NCBI RefSeq assembly: GCF_030269485.1
Contig: NZ_BSTL01000027.1
Coordinates: 42,016-106,015, forward strand
Reading direction: 5' to 3'
Source of the DNA: Actinoplanes sp. NBRC 103695
GTDB taxonomy: Bacteria > Actinomycetota > Actinomycetes > Mycobacteriales > Micromonosporaceae
DNA length: 64,000 bases
In this document: one piece after another, positions 49,843-57,946 of the stretch
How the letters are laid out: every line of letters starts with the position of its first letter
Numbering within the stretch: the stretch's first letter is position 1
Translations under genes and position numbers: made by a program
Notes under the pieces: generated by a model
Told to the model about the DNA's origin: nothing
The model's database searches: none
What the model saw: only the letters and a program-made list of their open reading frames with translations

Positions 49843-50483
49843 GACGAGTAGTTCCGATGTCCGAGGTCGATACGAGGGCATAAAGGAGGGTGCCGATGAT
49901 CATGTTGTGACACAAGACCTCGACACCCTCTTGACCGCATTTTACGTGAAGATCGATGACACGATCCGGACGCCACGATGGCTGGGCCGGCCACCACTGC
50001 TGACCGATTCCGAGCTGGTCTGCCTGGCCGTGGCCCAGGTCCTGCTCGGCACCCGGTCAGAGGCACACTGGATCCGCTGAACGCGAAGTCCTCACCGCGA
50101 TGCTCGAGATCGAGGCCGGCGTGGTCGCCGAGCACCACGGCATCCTGATGATCAGCGACAAGGGCTTCGCGTCCAAGACCCTCGAACGGGACCTGGCCGA
50201 GCAGGGCATCCAGTTGCTGCGGCCCTCCCGCAAACGGGAGAAAGCCCGCTACGGCGAAGCACCACTCAAGAAGATCCGACAGCTGATCGAATCGGTCAAC
50301 GACACCCCTCAAAGGTCAACTCGACCTGGAGCAACACGGCGGACGAACCTTCGCTGGAGTCGCCGTATCGCACAACGTCTCCTGGCCATGGCCGCCACGA
50401 TCTGGCACAACAACAAGACCGGAGCACCGATCACCCGGTCACTGATCGCCTACGACCACTGACCGGGTTCGGAACTACTCGTC
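49843..50483 (+). mobile_element. IS982-like element, internally deleted
   Basis: Inverted repeats GACGAGTAGTTCCGA (49843-49857) and its complement (50469-50483) bound a 641-bp element. The transposase starts at GTG 49917 (DLDTLLTAFYVKIDDTIRTP, WLGRPPLLTDSELVCLAVAQ) and is stopped at SEAHWIR. It resumes in shifted frames with FASKTLERDLAEQGIQLLRP and ends IWHNNKTGAPITRSLIAYDH at 50462. About 250-300 bp of the centre, including catalytic residues, is missing. IS982 family by motif; cannot transpose itself. Confidence 0.75.
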
Positions 50484-50814
50484 TAGGGATGGTCTATATC
50501 GTCGGCGACCGCGAACCGCTCTTCACACTCACCAACGGTGATGACCCGATATCTACGACCATCCACGTCGGCCCCGTTTCCATAATGGTCACCTCGACAT
50601 TCGAGATCGTACATATCCCGGCCCCGCAGGACGTCGAGCAACAGCAGGAGCGATTCGCCGTACTGCCCAAGGGTCAGCGCGCCGAGCCGTCCACGAGCGC
50701 ATCCGTACCTGGTCGATATCGCGCCCGTCGATCGGTGCTGACAGTGCCCGAGGGGGTCCGGAGGTCGCTTGTATGCTGCCATCGATCCACCGTTGAAGTC
50801 CCTGCGAACATCCA
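50484..50814. other. Uncertain stretch; possible gene fragment cut by the IS element
   Basis: On the minus strand a frame reads LGQYGESLLLLLDVLRGRDM, YDLECRGDHYGNGADVDGRR, then RVITVGECEERFAVADDI and stops at the IS border. The plus strand also has a readable but less convincing frame from 50489. The minus frame may be the end of a gene interrupted by the element. Family not recognised. Confidence 0.3.
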
Positions 50815-52248
50815 ATGAGTGAGGCCATGGACCTGTTTCCACTCGCCGATGGAGTGCGTTCGGTGCCGGCTGCACCCGGTGCCCGCCGGTACGACGTCAC
50901 CATCGATGACGTGAACCGGCGTCTGCGCGCGGTCCTGGCCGGGCTGCCGGCGGACCAGCAGGCCGGGCTGATCACCCCACTGCCCGGCGGGGCCGACGAC
51001 GATACCGATCTCGGGCCGGCCCTCGCAGTGTGCGGCCCGCGGCTGTTGCTGGAGCGGGACCTGGCGATCTTGCCGCCCGAGCTGCGGTTCAACAGCACGC
51101 GCATGTTCGGCGTCCACCGGATCTTCGCGGCGAAACGATGGGTCAACGGGGTCAACGGCTACGCTATCGCGCCCAGCGACTTCCGCCCGGGGATGTCGGT
51201 GTGGGCACACAGCGAGGGTGGGCTGTTTCGCAACGGGGAGTACGGCCCATTGGCCGAGTGGCTGGCCGAACAGATCGAGCCGCTCGAGGCGCTGGTCGCC
51301 GACCGCACGGAACTCGAGCCCGAACTGGTCGACAGGCTGACGCAGCAGGCCGCCGATCTGTGGGAGGGCATCGAGAGCGACCTGCCGGACGCGCAGCCGC
51401 GCCCGTCGTGGGACCACCCCGGCGAAGAGTGGAGCGGTGAGCTTGTGGCCGGCCGGCCACACGGGCGGTGGACGATGACCAACGCCGGGGTCGTGGTCCG
51501 GGAGGAGCACTATCGCAACGGGTTGCGGCACGGCCCGACCACGAGATGGCACCTGGAGGACCAGGTGAAACAGCAGTACGCATCCCTCAGCATGGAGCAG
51601 CTCGAGGAGATCGACGACGACTGGCTCGAGTCCGTCCGCGGCGCGGTCGAACGCGTGGGTGTCTTCGTCGACGGGGCCGCGCATGGCGAGTTCCGGTTCT
51701 TCGACAAGAAGGGCCGGCCGCTGCAAGAGGGACGCTACGTGCGCGGCTGGCCTGAGGGCCGGTGGACCGTCCATCCCGAAGCGGCCAGGGGACTGGCCGA
51801 CGCCGCGAGCGTCGAGTACTCCGCCGGAATTCCTGTGTCGTGGACCATTCCGCCGCTGGCCTTCGACGCGGTGCAGGTTGAGCGCGGCGACGCACCGGCC
51901 GGTCCGCTCGCCTCGCTCGCGTCCGCCGCCTCCGGCGTCATCCTGGTCGACTGCGCGCAGACCTCCGAACATGACCTCGCCGAAGGCGACGCCCAGGACC
52001 TCGCCGGACTTCCCGGCCTCCTGGTCGTCGGCGTCCATCCCGATTCCCCGGGGCGCGGCCGCTTCGGCGGCCGCCCGATCGAGGTCGTCGCCGACCCCGC
52101 CGCCCGGCTCACCCGTGCCTACGGCACCAACCACGAACACCTGACGCTGCTGACTTTCCTGAACGGCCAGGGCAGCCTGTTGGGTGGATCCGAGAAGCTC
52201 GCGAGATTGCGTCTTCCCACCTGGTTCGAGCCAGGAGGCGACCGATGA
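50815..52248 (+). CDS. YwqK/MORN-like repeat protein of the immunity cluster
   Basis: 477 residues. The central part contains MORN-type repeats: EEWSGELVAGRPHGRWTMTN, VREEHYRNGLRHGPTTRWH, AAHGEFRFFDKKGRPLQEGR and GWPEGRWTVHP, as in YwqK-family antitoxin/immunity proteins. The N-terminal 200 residues are unassigned and the C-terminal 130 (ASGVILVDCAQTSEHDLAEG, VVGVHPDSPGRGRFGG, YGTNHEHLTLLTFLNGQG) resemble a thioredoxin-like fold. ATG 50827 is a second possible start. Role as immunity is inferred from repeats and neighbours. Confidence 0.65.
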   Translation: MSEAMDLFPLADGVRSVPAAPGARRYDVTIDDVNRRLRAVLAGLPADQQAGLITPLPGGADDDTDLGPALAVCGPRLLLERDLAILPPELRFNSTRMFGVHRIFAAKRWVNGVNGYAIAPSDFRPGMSVWAHSEGGLFRNGEYGPLAEWLAEQIEPLEALVADRTELEPELVDRLTQQAADLWEGIESDLPDAQPRPSWDHPGEEWSGELVAGRPHGRWTMTNAGVVVREEHYRNGLRHGPTTRWHLEDQVKQQYASLSMEQLEEIDDDWLESVRGAVERVGVFVDGAAHGEFRFFDKKGRPLQEGRYVRGWPEGRWTVHPEAARGLADAASVEYSAGIPVSWTIPPLAFDAVQVERGDAPAGPLASLASAASGVILVDCAQTSEHDLAEGDAQDLAGLPGLLVVGVHPDSPGRGRFGGRPIEVVADPAARLTRAYGTNHEHLTLLTFLNGQGSLLGGSEKLARLRLPTWFEPGGDR

Positions 52249-52293
52249 CCGATCCCGAAATCTCGCCTGTATCGTTCGAAAACCCGGTTTCGG

Positions 52294-53180
52294 CTACGCA
52301 GCCTGGGAGTACTCGCTGATCAGGCCGTTGAGTACGCGTGTCCGGCGTAGCCGCACGGTGGCCAGATCCGTGACCGGGGTTGGGGACACGTCCAGGGCTG
52401 GTGGGCGTTGCTCGCGGCCTTGATGGGGTCTGTGCTCGTTGTAGTGCCGGACGTATTCTTCGAGCGTGGCGAGCAGGTGCCGCGCGTTGTAGATCAGGAT
52501 CCGGTCGAGGCACTCGCGGCGTACCGTGCGTACCCACCGTTCGGCGTAGGCGTTCGCCCGGGGCGCCCGCGGCGGCGTCCGCACGAGCTCGATGCCCTCA
52601 GTAGTGAACACCTCGTCGAATACGGTGGTGAACTTGGCATCCTGGTCTCGGATCAGGAACCGGAACGGCGAAGTGCGTTGCCCGAGGTCCCTCATCAGGT
52701 TGCGGGCCTGCTGCGCCACCCACTGGCCAGTAGGGCTCGCGGTGGCACCCAGGATGTGCACCCGCCGGGTCGCGACCTCCATCAAGAACAGCACGTAGAC
52801 CCGGGTCAGACCGATCGTGTCGACATGTAGGAAGCCGCATGCCAGCAGTCCTTTGGCCTGGGTGGTCAGGAACTGCGTCCAGGTCGGCCCGCCGCTACGA
52901 GGCGCCGGATCGACTCCGGCCTTGGTCAGGATCGCCCACACCGCGCTGGACACGACCGGGTATCCCAGCCCGGCCAGCTCACCCGGGATACGCCGGCAGC
53001 CCCAGGTCGGGTTCTCCGCGGCCAGGCGCAACACCAAGGCCCGGATCTCGACCCGTAGTGCCGGCCGACCTGGCCGGCTCGGGTAGGTCCATTGACGGGT
53101 GACCAGGCGGCGATGCCAGCGCAGCCGCGTGGCCGGGGTAACGAGGAACGCCGCCCACCGTGGCCGGTTACAGCCCCAAG
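52294..53180 (-). pseudogene. Decayed IS transposase, relative of the 41091 gene
   Basis: The frame is open from about 53180 (RPRWAAFLVTPATRLRWHRR) to the stop after GLISEYSQAA, without a proper start. Core motifs remain (HVDTIGLTRVYVLFLMEVAT, FRFLIRDQDAKFTTVFDEVF, NAYAERWVRTVRRECLDRI), but the ACDFLHVD of the relative is ACGFLHVD, losing one candidate catalytic acid. The DNA-binding N-terminus is gone. Probably inactive. Confidence 0.75.
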
Positions 53181-53668
53181 GGGCGACCTACCTACCTGGC
53201 TGTAGGTTCTCGGCGCGGGGCCAACGAGCACGTGGCTGAGCCCTCGTCCGCCCGGCGAGTTCTGGCATAGGAGGACCCGCGTGAGGTCCTGCTCGGGTGC
53301 GGGCCGCCCACCTTCAGCGGGTGGACCATGCGGCCACCAAATCGAATGGATCGCCCGGAGCATGGTCGGCCCATCTCGCAGCCGCGTCGGACGATCCGCT
53401 CCCCGCTGGCACGCTCCGCACGAGGTCCAGCCCCGGGCCTGCTGATTCTGCAGCCCGACGATCACTTGGACGCAGCAGCACGGTCTGATCCGCTACGGCA
53501 TTGGCCAGGACAGACCGTTCCCAAACGACCGATCACCACCCGAGCACCACGGTCCCAATGGATGGGAGATTCCGCCATTATATGGACACAAATAAGGCCG
53601 CAAGCCTGTGTTTATGCAGGTCGCGGCCCATCTACCCAGAGCACAGAATCAATATTTATGAGCATCTA
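53181..53668. other. Gene-free right edge of the island
   Basis: No gene is seen. A hairpin GGCCGC(53596)...GCGGCC(53628) with inner CCTG/CAGG resembles the tRNA-Arg terminator at 37371 and precedes the truncated tRNA copy. AT-rich patches occur at 53575-53665. Confidence 0.45.
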
Positions 53669-53709
53669 CTTCTGATCCGTAGTCAGATGCTCTATCCATT
53701 GAGCTACGG
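53669..53709. repeat. 41-bp direct repeat, right copy (truncated tRNA-Arg)
   Basis: Exact copy of 37445-37485: the anticodon arm, D arm and most of the 5' acceptor strand of tRNA-Arg on the complement. The T arm and 3' end are missing, and one C of the acceptor stem is lost just outside. It is not a functional tRNA. It marks the right end of the 16.2-kb island. Confidence 0.7.
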
Positions 53710-53833
53710 CGCAGTCTTGCGTGGCTGTTGGCTGCCCAGCCAGGTGACTACCTGGTAGCACGCCCTCCCCGGCGCCTCGGCGGGCGGGCCTGGGTGGTGC
53801 TGAGCTGATGCTGGGGGCTGCCGGGAACGCGAA

Positions 53834-53860
53834 CGGCGGGCCGCCTGGGGCAGCCCGCCG
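53834..53860 (-). terminator. Hairpin downstream of tRNA-Ser
   Basis: CGGCGGGC (53834-53841) pairs perfectly with GCCCGCCG (53853-53860) across an 11-nt loop, 14 bp 3' of the tRNA on the minus strand. There is no U-tract, so termination is probable but not certain. Confidence 0.45.
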
Positions 53861-53873
53861 GGTGAGGAGTGGG

Positions 53874-53967
53874 TGGCGGAGACTCCGGGATTCGAACCCG
53901 GGAGGGGCTATAAAACCCCAACCGCATTAGCAGTGCGGCGCCATAGACCAGACTAGGCGAAGTCTCC
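53874..53967 (-). tRNA. tRNA-Ser (anticodon GCT)
   Basis: The complement folds with acceptor GGAGACT/AGTCTCC, anticodon stem CCGCA/TGCGG with loop CTGCTAA (GCT), a long variable arm (TTGGGGTTTTATAGCCCC) typical of tRNA-Ser, and T arm CCGGGTTCGAATCCCGG. Discriminator G at 53877 and an encoded CCA at 53874-53876 complete it. Confidence 0.95.
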
Positions 53968-54106
53968 TCGACAGCATGTAGCCGTCGAACGACGAGGATA
54001 CCGGACCCGTTTGCCGCCGAGCAAAGAGGTTGGCATCGCGGGTGTGGATCTTTCGGATGCGGTTCGATCCGGGTGAAAACCTTGAGCTGCGGTTAGGCTC
54101 TCGCGG

Positions 54107-55831
54107 ATGGAGGAGAAGGAGCCTGGCAAGCGCTCACCCGAGGCGGAATTCAGCGCGCCCGACCAGCCCCCGCCGGGCCGTCGCCGCACGTCGAAGGCCG
54201 CTCCGCCGCAGGTCACGTTCCAGCCGCCGGCCGGGGAGGCGGCGGTGCCGGCTCCGTCTGAGGGTCGCGCTGGAAGACCGGCTCCGTCTGAGGGTCGCGC
54301 CGGAAAACCAGACGACGGTACGCGCACAGCACCTGACCGCAACCCTGCCCCACAGCCGCCTTCAGCTGGGCGACGCAAGGCAACGCCCCGCAAAGCCACG
54401 CCGTCAGCGCCTCCCGCCGAGCCCGAAGGCGCAACCGACCGGCCCTCCGCTCCGCAGCCTCCCGCTGCCCAGCGTCCGACCGAACCTGACAAGGCCACCC
54501 CGCCCAGCCGACGCCCGGCGGGATCCGCCAAGGCCGCCCCGAGTGGTCAGCGCCCGGCCAGGCCCACGAAGGCGACTCCGCCAGCCAAGGCCGCCAAGGC
54601 GACGCCGCCAGCCAGACCGTCCGAGGCGACGGCTCCGGCCAAGGCGACCACGCGAGCTAAGGCGACCAAGGCACCCGCCCAACGTCGCAGTGAGAGCGCC
54701 GGCCCGGCCGTACCCGAATCAAAAGCCGCAGCCGAGGCACCCACCCCAACCGCCAAGGCGTCTCCGCCCGGCGGCGAGCCGATCGACAAGGGCCCCGCCG
54801 CCCCGGCGAAGCGCGCCAAAGCATCACCCGCGAAGAAGGCCACCTCCGTGACCACCGCACCGGCCGACGTACCCGCCCAGATGTCGCCCGCCGAGCCCGC
54901 GTCCCCGCAGCCTGCCGCGCCCCCGCAGCCCACCGCGCCCGAGCCGACCGTGGCCAAGCCCAGCGAGCCCGCCCCCAAGCCGGCCGTCCCCACAGTGACC
55001 AAGTCCAGCGAGCCCGCATCCAAGCCGGCAGCCAGCGCGGCCGTGGCCGAGCCGACAGTTAGTGAGCCCACGACCGTGCCGAGCCAGCTCGCCCCCTCAA
55101 CGCCGAGCGACAAGCAACCAAGCGAAGAGCAGCCGAGCACAGAGCGACCGAGCGAAGTGCAGCCAACGACAGAGGCGGACCTGGCCGCAACCGTCATGGA
55201 GGCCCGCACCGACCCCTGGGCCCAACTGGTAGCCAACCCCGGCCACGCCCCCGAACTCCTGGCCCTGGCAGCAGTCCAGACCATCGGCCCACGTGCCGCC
55301 GCCTGGGCCGCCCGCCTCCGCGAGCGCTACCCCCACGCCACCGACGACGGCCTGGCCCGCTTGGCCGAGCGCCAGTTCATCCGCTTCGGCGGCGTGGGAA
55401 GCGTCTTCGCCGCGGCGGCCGGCTCCTACGTCCCGGTGGCCCTGCTCAGTTCCAATGCCGTCACGTACGCCGAGCTCATCCTGCACGTGGCAGCGGCATA
55501 CAACGTCGACCCGACCGACCGTGCCCGCGCCGTGGATCTGCTTGTTCTCACGCAGGTGCACGCCACCCCGGAGGACGCCGAGGAAGCGTTGTCGGCGGCG
55601 GAGCAGCCTGCCTACGAGGAGGAGACCCGCCTGACGGACGCGATCTGGCGGCTGGGCCGGATGGCTTCCGCGCAGGCCGCCGTGTGGGCGCTGGTCCGGG
55701 GCGTCAACCGGCTCTTCCCGGGCGTGACAGTCCTGTCCGCGATCATCACGAGCCGCTCGGGCGGCCGCACGATGGCCGCGCGGGCGACGCGTTACTACAG
55801 CGGCTTGAGCCGGGAGCTCGGAGCTCACTGA
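54107..55831 (+). CDS. Pro/Ala/Lys-rich protein with EcsC-like C-terminus
   Basis: 574 residues. The first 350 are low-complexity, dominated by Pro, Ala, Lys and Thr, with KATP/AKAT-type repeats like histone H1-like tails and a perfect-length duplication (PAPSEGRAG twice). The last 210 residues are helical (HATDDGLARLAERQFIRFGG, AAAAGSYVPVALLSSNAVTY, LHVAAAYNVDPTDRARAVDL) and resemble the EcsC family. The N-terminus may bind DNA, RNA or polyphosphate; the C-terminus may be membrane-associated. Function unknown. Confidence 0.75.
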   Translation: MEEKEPGKRSPEAEFSAPDQPPPGRRRTSKAAPPQVTFQPPAGEAAVPAPSEGRAGRPAPSEGRAGKPDDGTRTAPDRNPAPQPPSAGRRKATPRKATPSAPPAEPEGATDRPSAPQPPAAQRPTEPDKATPPSRRPAGSAKAAPSGQRPARPTKATPPAKAAKATPPARPSEATAPAKATTRAKATKAPAQRRSESAGPAVPESKAAAEAPTPTAKASPPGGEPIDKGPAAPAKRAKASPAKKATSVTTAPADVPAQMSPAEPASPQPAAPPQPTAPEPTVAKPSEPAPKPAVPTVTKSSEPASKPAASAAVAEPTVSEPTTVPSQLAPSTPSDKQPSEEQPSTERPSEVQPTTEADLAATVMEARTDPWAQLVANPGHAPELLALAAVQTIGPRAAAWAARLRERYPHATDDGLARLAERQFIRFGGVGSVFAAAAGSYVPVALLSSNAVTYAELILHVAAAYNVDPTDRARAVDLLVLTQVHATPEDAEEALSAAEQPAYEEETRLTDAIWRLGRMASAQAAVWALVRGVNRLFPGVTVLSAIITSRSGGRTMAARATRYYSGLSRELGAH

Positions 55832-55989
55832 CGCGCGGTTGTCCACAGTGCGGAGGGCCTGTGGACAACCGCGCGAGGTCGGCGGCTGCGGAGCTAGGTT
55901 GGCACCCCACCCATGACAGGGTGGGGGGAGGCGGTGGGCGGCGGAGACAAACCCGGGCGCATCGGGCGTCGGGTGTAAACCGGACACGC

Positions 55990-56754
55990 CTAGAGCCAGC
56001 TGAGCCAAGACTCCGGCAACAGCGTGTAACCCACGAACGCGACGATGTCGAGCAATGAGTGCGCCACGATCAACGGCATCACCCGCTTGGTGCGCACAAA
56101 GAACAGCGCGAAGATCACCCCCATGACGGCGTTCCCCACGAAGGCGCCGAACCCCTGGTACAGGTGATACGACCCGCGGAGCACCGCCGACGCCGCGATG
56201 ATCGAGACCATCCGCCACTCCAGCGACCGCAACCGGGTCACCAGATACCCGACGACGATGACCTCCTCGAGGACCGCGTTCTCCACGGCTTTGAGGATCA
56301 GCACCGGCACCGCCCACCAGACCGGCTGCAGGGCCGCCGGCACGATCTGTGCGTTCAGGCCCAGTTGCGCCGCGGCGTACACCAGCAGGAGGCCTGGGAT
56401 CCCGATCGCCGCGAACAAGCCCGCACCCCAGCCAGCGTCGAAGCCGGGTTTGAGAAGGGGTTTGCCGAGCGCGGAGCGCCGGTCGTCGAGCAGGTAGAGC
56501 GCGAGCAGCACCGGCACCAGCGCGAAGAAGATGCCGAGCAGCTGGTAGGTCAGGTCGAGGTAGGGCCGCGGCGACTGCGACGGGTTGAGGGTCGCCTTCG
56601 AGGCGGACAGCGGCCCGGCCGAAAGCTTGGCGATGAGGGACACCACGGCATAGACCGCGCTCGCGCCGAGGGACAGCAGCAGAACCAGAAGGATCTCTAT
56701 GCCCGGCCGGGTCCGGCCGACCCGCTCCGCGGCGGGTGATACGTCGCTGGTCAC
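55990..56754 (-). CDS. CPBP-family intramembrane metalloprotease
   Basis: About 254 residues with six or more membrane segments. The three CPBP motifs are present: ENAVLEEVIVVGYLVTRL (EE...R), LRGSYHLYQGFGAFVGN (H) and VMPLIVAHSLLDIVAF (H..D). These form the intramembrane glutamyl/metalloprotease site of the Abi/CAAX-protease group. Substrate unknown. The GTG at 56754 is chosen; the frame is open to 56829, right up to the divergent globin gene. Confidence 0.85.
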   Translation of the reverse strand: MTSDVSPAAERVGRTRPGIEILLVLLLSLGASAVYAVVSLIAKLSAGPLSASKATLNPSQSPRPYLDLTYQLLGIFFALVPVLLALYLLDDRRSALGKPLLKPGFDAGWGAGLFAAIGIPGLLLVYAAAQLGLNAQIVPAALQPVWWAVPVLILKAVENAVLEEVIVVGYLVTRLRSLEWRMVSIIAASAVLRGSYHLYQGFGAFVGNAVMGVIFALFFVRTKRVMPLIVAHSLLDIVAFVGYTLLPESWLSWL

Positions 56755-56829
56755 CCGCACAACGATAAGGGTGGTCAATCGCACTGACGGTGCGTCGTAT
56801 ACCCGACTGCGCTGCCCACCCTGAGTCAC

Positions 56830-57936
56830 ATGGGAGACCTGGCGCGCTTACTCAAGGAGAGTTGGAGCCTCGTCGAGGAGCATCAGGACAAAGTTGCGGG
56901 CTACTTCTACGCCCGTATCTTCCTGTCTTATCCCGACTTGCGGGATCTCTTCCCGGTGCACATGGACGTTCAGCGATCGCGGCTGTTGAACGCGATCGTC
57001 ACGGCCGTGCAGACGCTGGAGGATCCGGAGCGGTTCGAGGACTACCTGCGCGGGCTGGGCCGGGACCACCGCAAGTTTCACGTGGAACCAGAACACTACG
57101 AGGTGGTGGGCGGCGCCCTGATCGAGGCCATGCGGAGCTACGCCGGTGAGCAGTGGGGCGTCGAGTTCGATCAGGCCTGGGCGGATGCGTACGCGGTCAT
57201 CGCCTCGAAGATGATGGCCGGCGCCGAGGCGGACACCAACCCGCCGTACTGGTATGCCGAAGTCGTCTCGCACGAGCGGCGCGCCCAGGACATCGCGGTC
57301 TTCACCGCCCTGCCGATGCAACCGCTGGAGTATCGCGCCGGGCAGTACCTGAGCCTCGAGTACCCGCGGGCGCAACCGCGATTGTGGCGGACCTACTCGC
57401 CGGCCAACGCTCCTCGCCGGGACAACACCCTGGAGTTTCACGTACGGGCGGTGGGCGCCGGGTGGGTGTCCAGCGCGCTGGTCCAGCGGATGCAGGTCGG
57501 CGACATGATCAAACTGGCCGCGCCGATGGGCACGATGAACCTCGATCGCCGCTCGACCCGGGACGCGGTCTTCGTGGCCGGCGGCACCGGCCTGGCGCCG
57601 ATCAAGTCGCTGCTGGAGGAGCTGACCCGCTACAACCGGACCCGCTGGGTGCACGTCTTCTTCGGAGCACGCAACCGCGATGACCTGTACGACCTGGCCG
57701 AGCTGAATCGCCTCGCCGCCCGCTACCCCTGGCTCTCGGTCGTCACCGCGTGCAGCGACGACCCGTCCTTCCCGGGCGAGCAGGGCAACATCTCCGACGT
57801 GGTCGCCCGGTACGGGCCGTGGAACGAGCACGACTTCTTCGTGTCCGGCTCCGGCGCCATGGTCAAGGCGACCATGAAGACGCTGGCCGAGCTCCAGGTC
57901 CCTTCGGTACGCATCAAGTACGACGCGTTCAACTGA
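56830..57936 (+). CDS. Flavohemoglobin-type globin/ferredoxin reductase
   Basis: 368 residues. The N-terminal globin domain (to about 135) has YFYARIFLSYPDLRDLFP and the proximal His near 80 (GRDHRKFHVEPEHYEVVGG). The FAD-binding barrel contains YRAGQYLSLEYP and RLWRTYSPAN (RxYS), and the NAD domain VFVAGGTGLAPIKSLLEEL and FFVSGSGAMVKATMKTL. It should oxidise NO to nitrate with NADH. The usual Glu-Phe tail of FHbs is replaced by IKYDAFN. Divergent from the CPBP gene. Confidence 0.9.
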   Translation: MGDLARLLKESWSLVEEHQDKVAGYFYARIFLSYPDLRDLFPVHMDVQRSRLLNAIVTAVQTLEDPERFEDYLRGLGRDHRKFHVEPEHYEVVGGALIEAMRSYAGEQWGVEFDQAWADAYAVIASKMMAGAEADTNPPYWYAEVVSHERRAQDIAVFTALPMQPLEYRAGQYLSLEYPRAQPRLWRTYSPANAPRRDNTLEFHVRAVGAGWVSSALVQRMQVGDMIKLAAPMGTMNLDRRSTRDAVFVAGGTGLAPIKSLLEELTRYNRTRWVHVFFGARNRDDLYDLAELNRLAARYPWLSVVTACSDDPSFPGEQGNISDVVARYGPWNEHDFFVSGSGAMVKATMKTLAELQVPSVRIKYDAFN

Positions 57937-57946
57937 CCGCGGAGAC

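Noticed and set aside
53669..53709. A second functional tRNA-Arg
   Set aside because: T arm and 3' acceptor strand are absent and one acceptor base is deleted.
54240..54320. Short repeats in the Pro/Ala-rich protein as a regulatory repeat
   Set aside because: They are in-frame duplications (PAPSEGRAG) within a low-complexity coding region.
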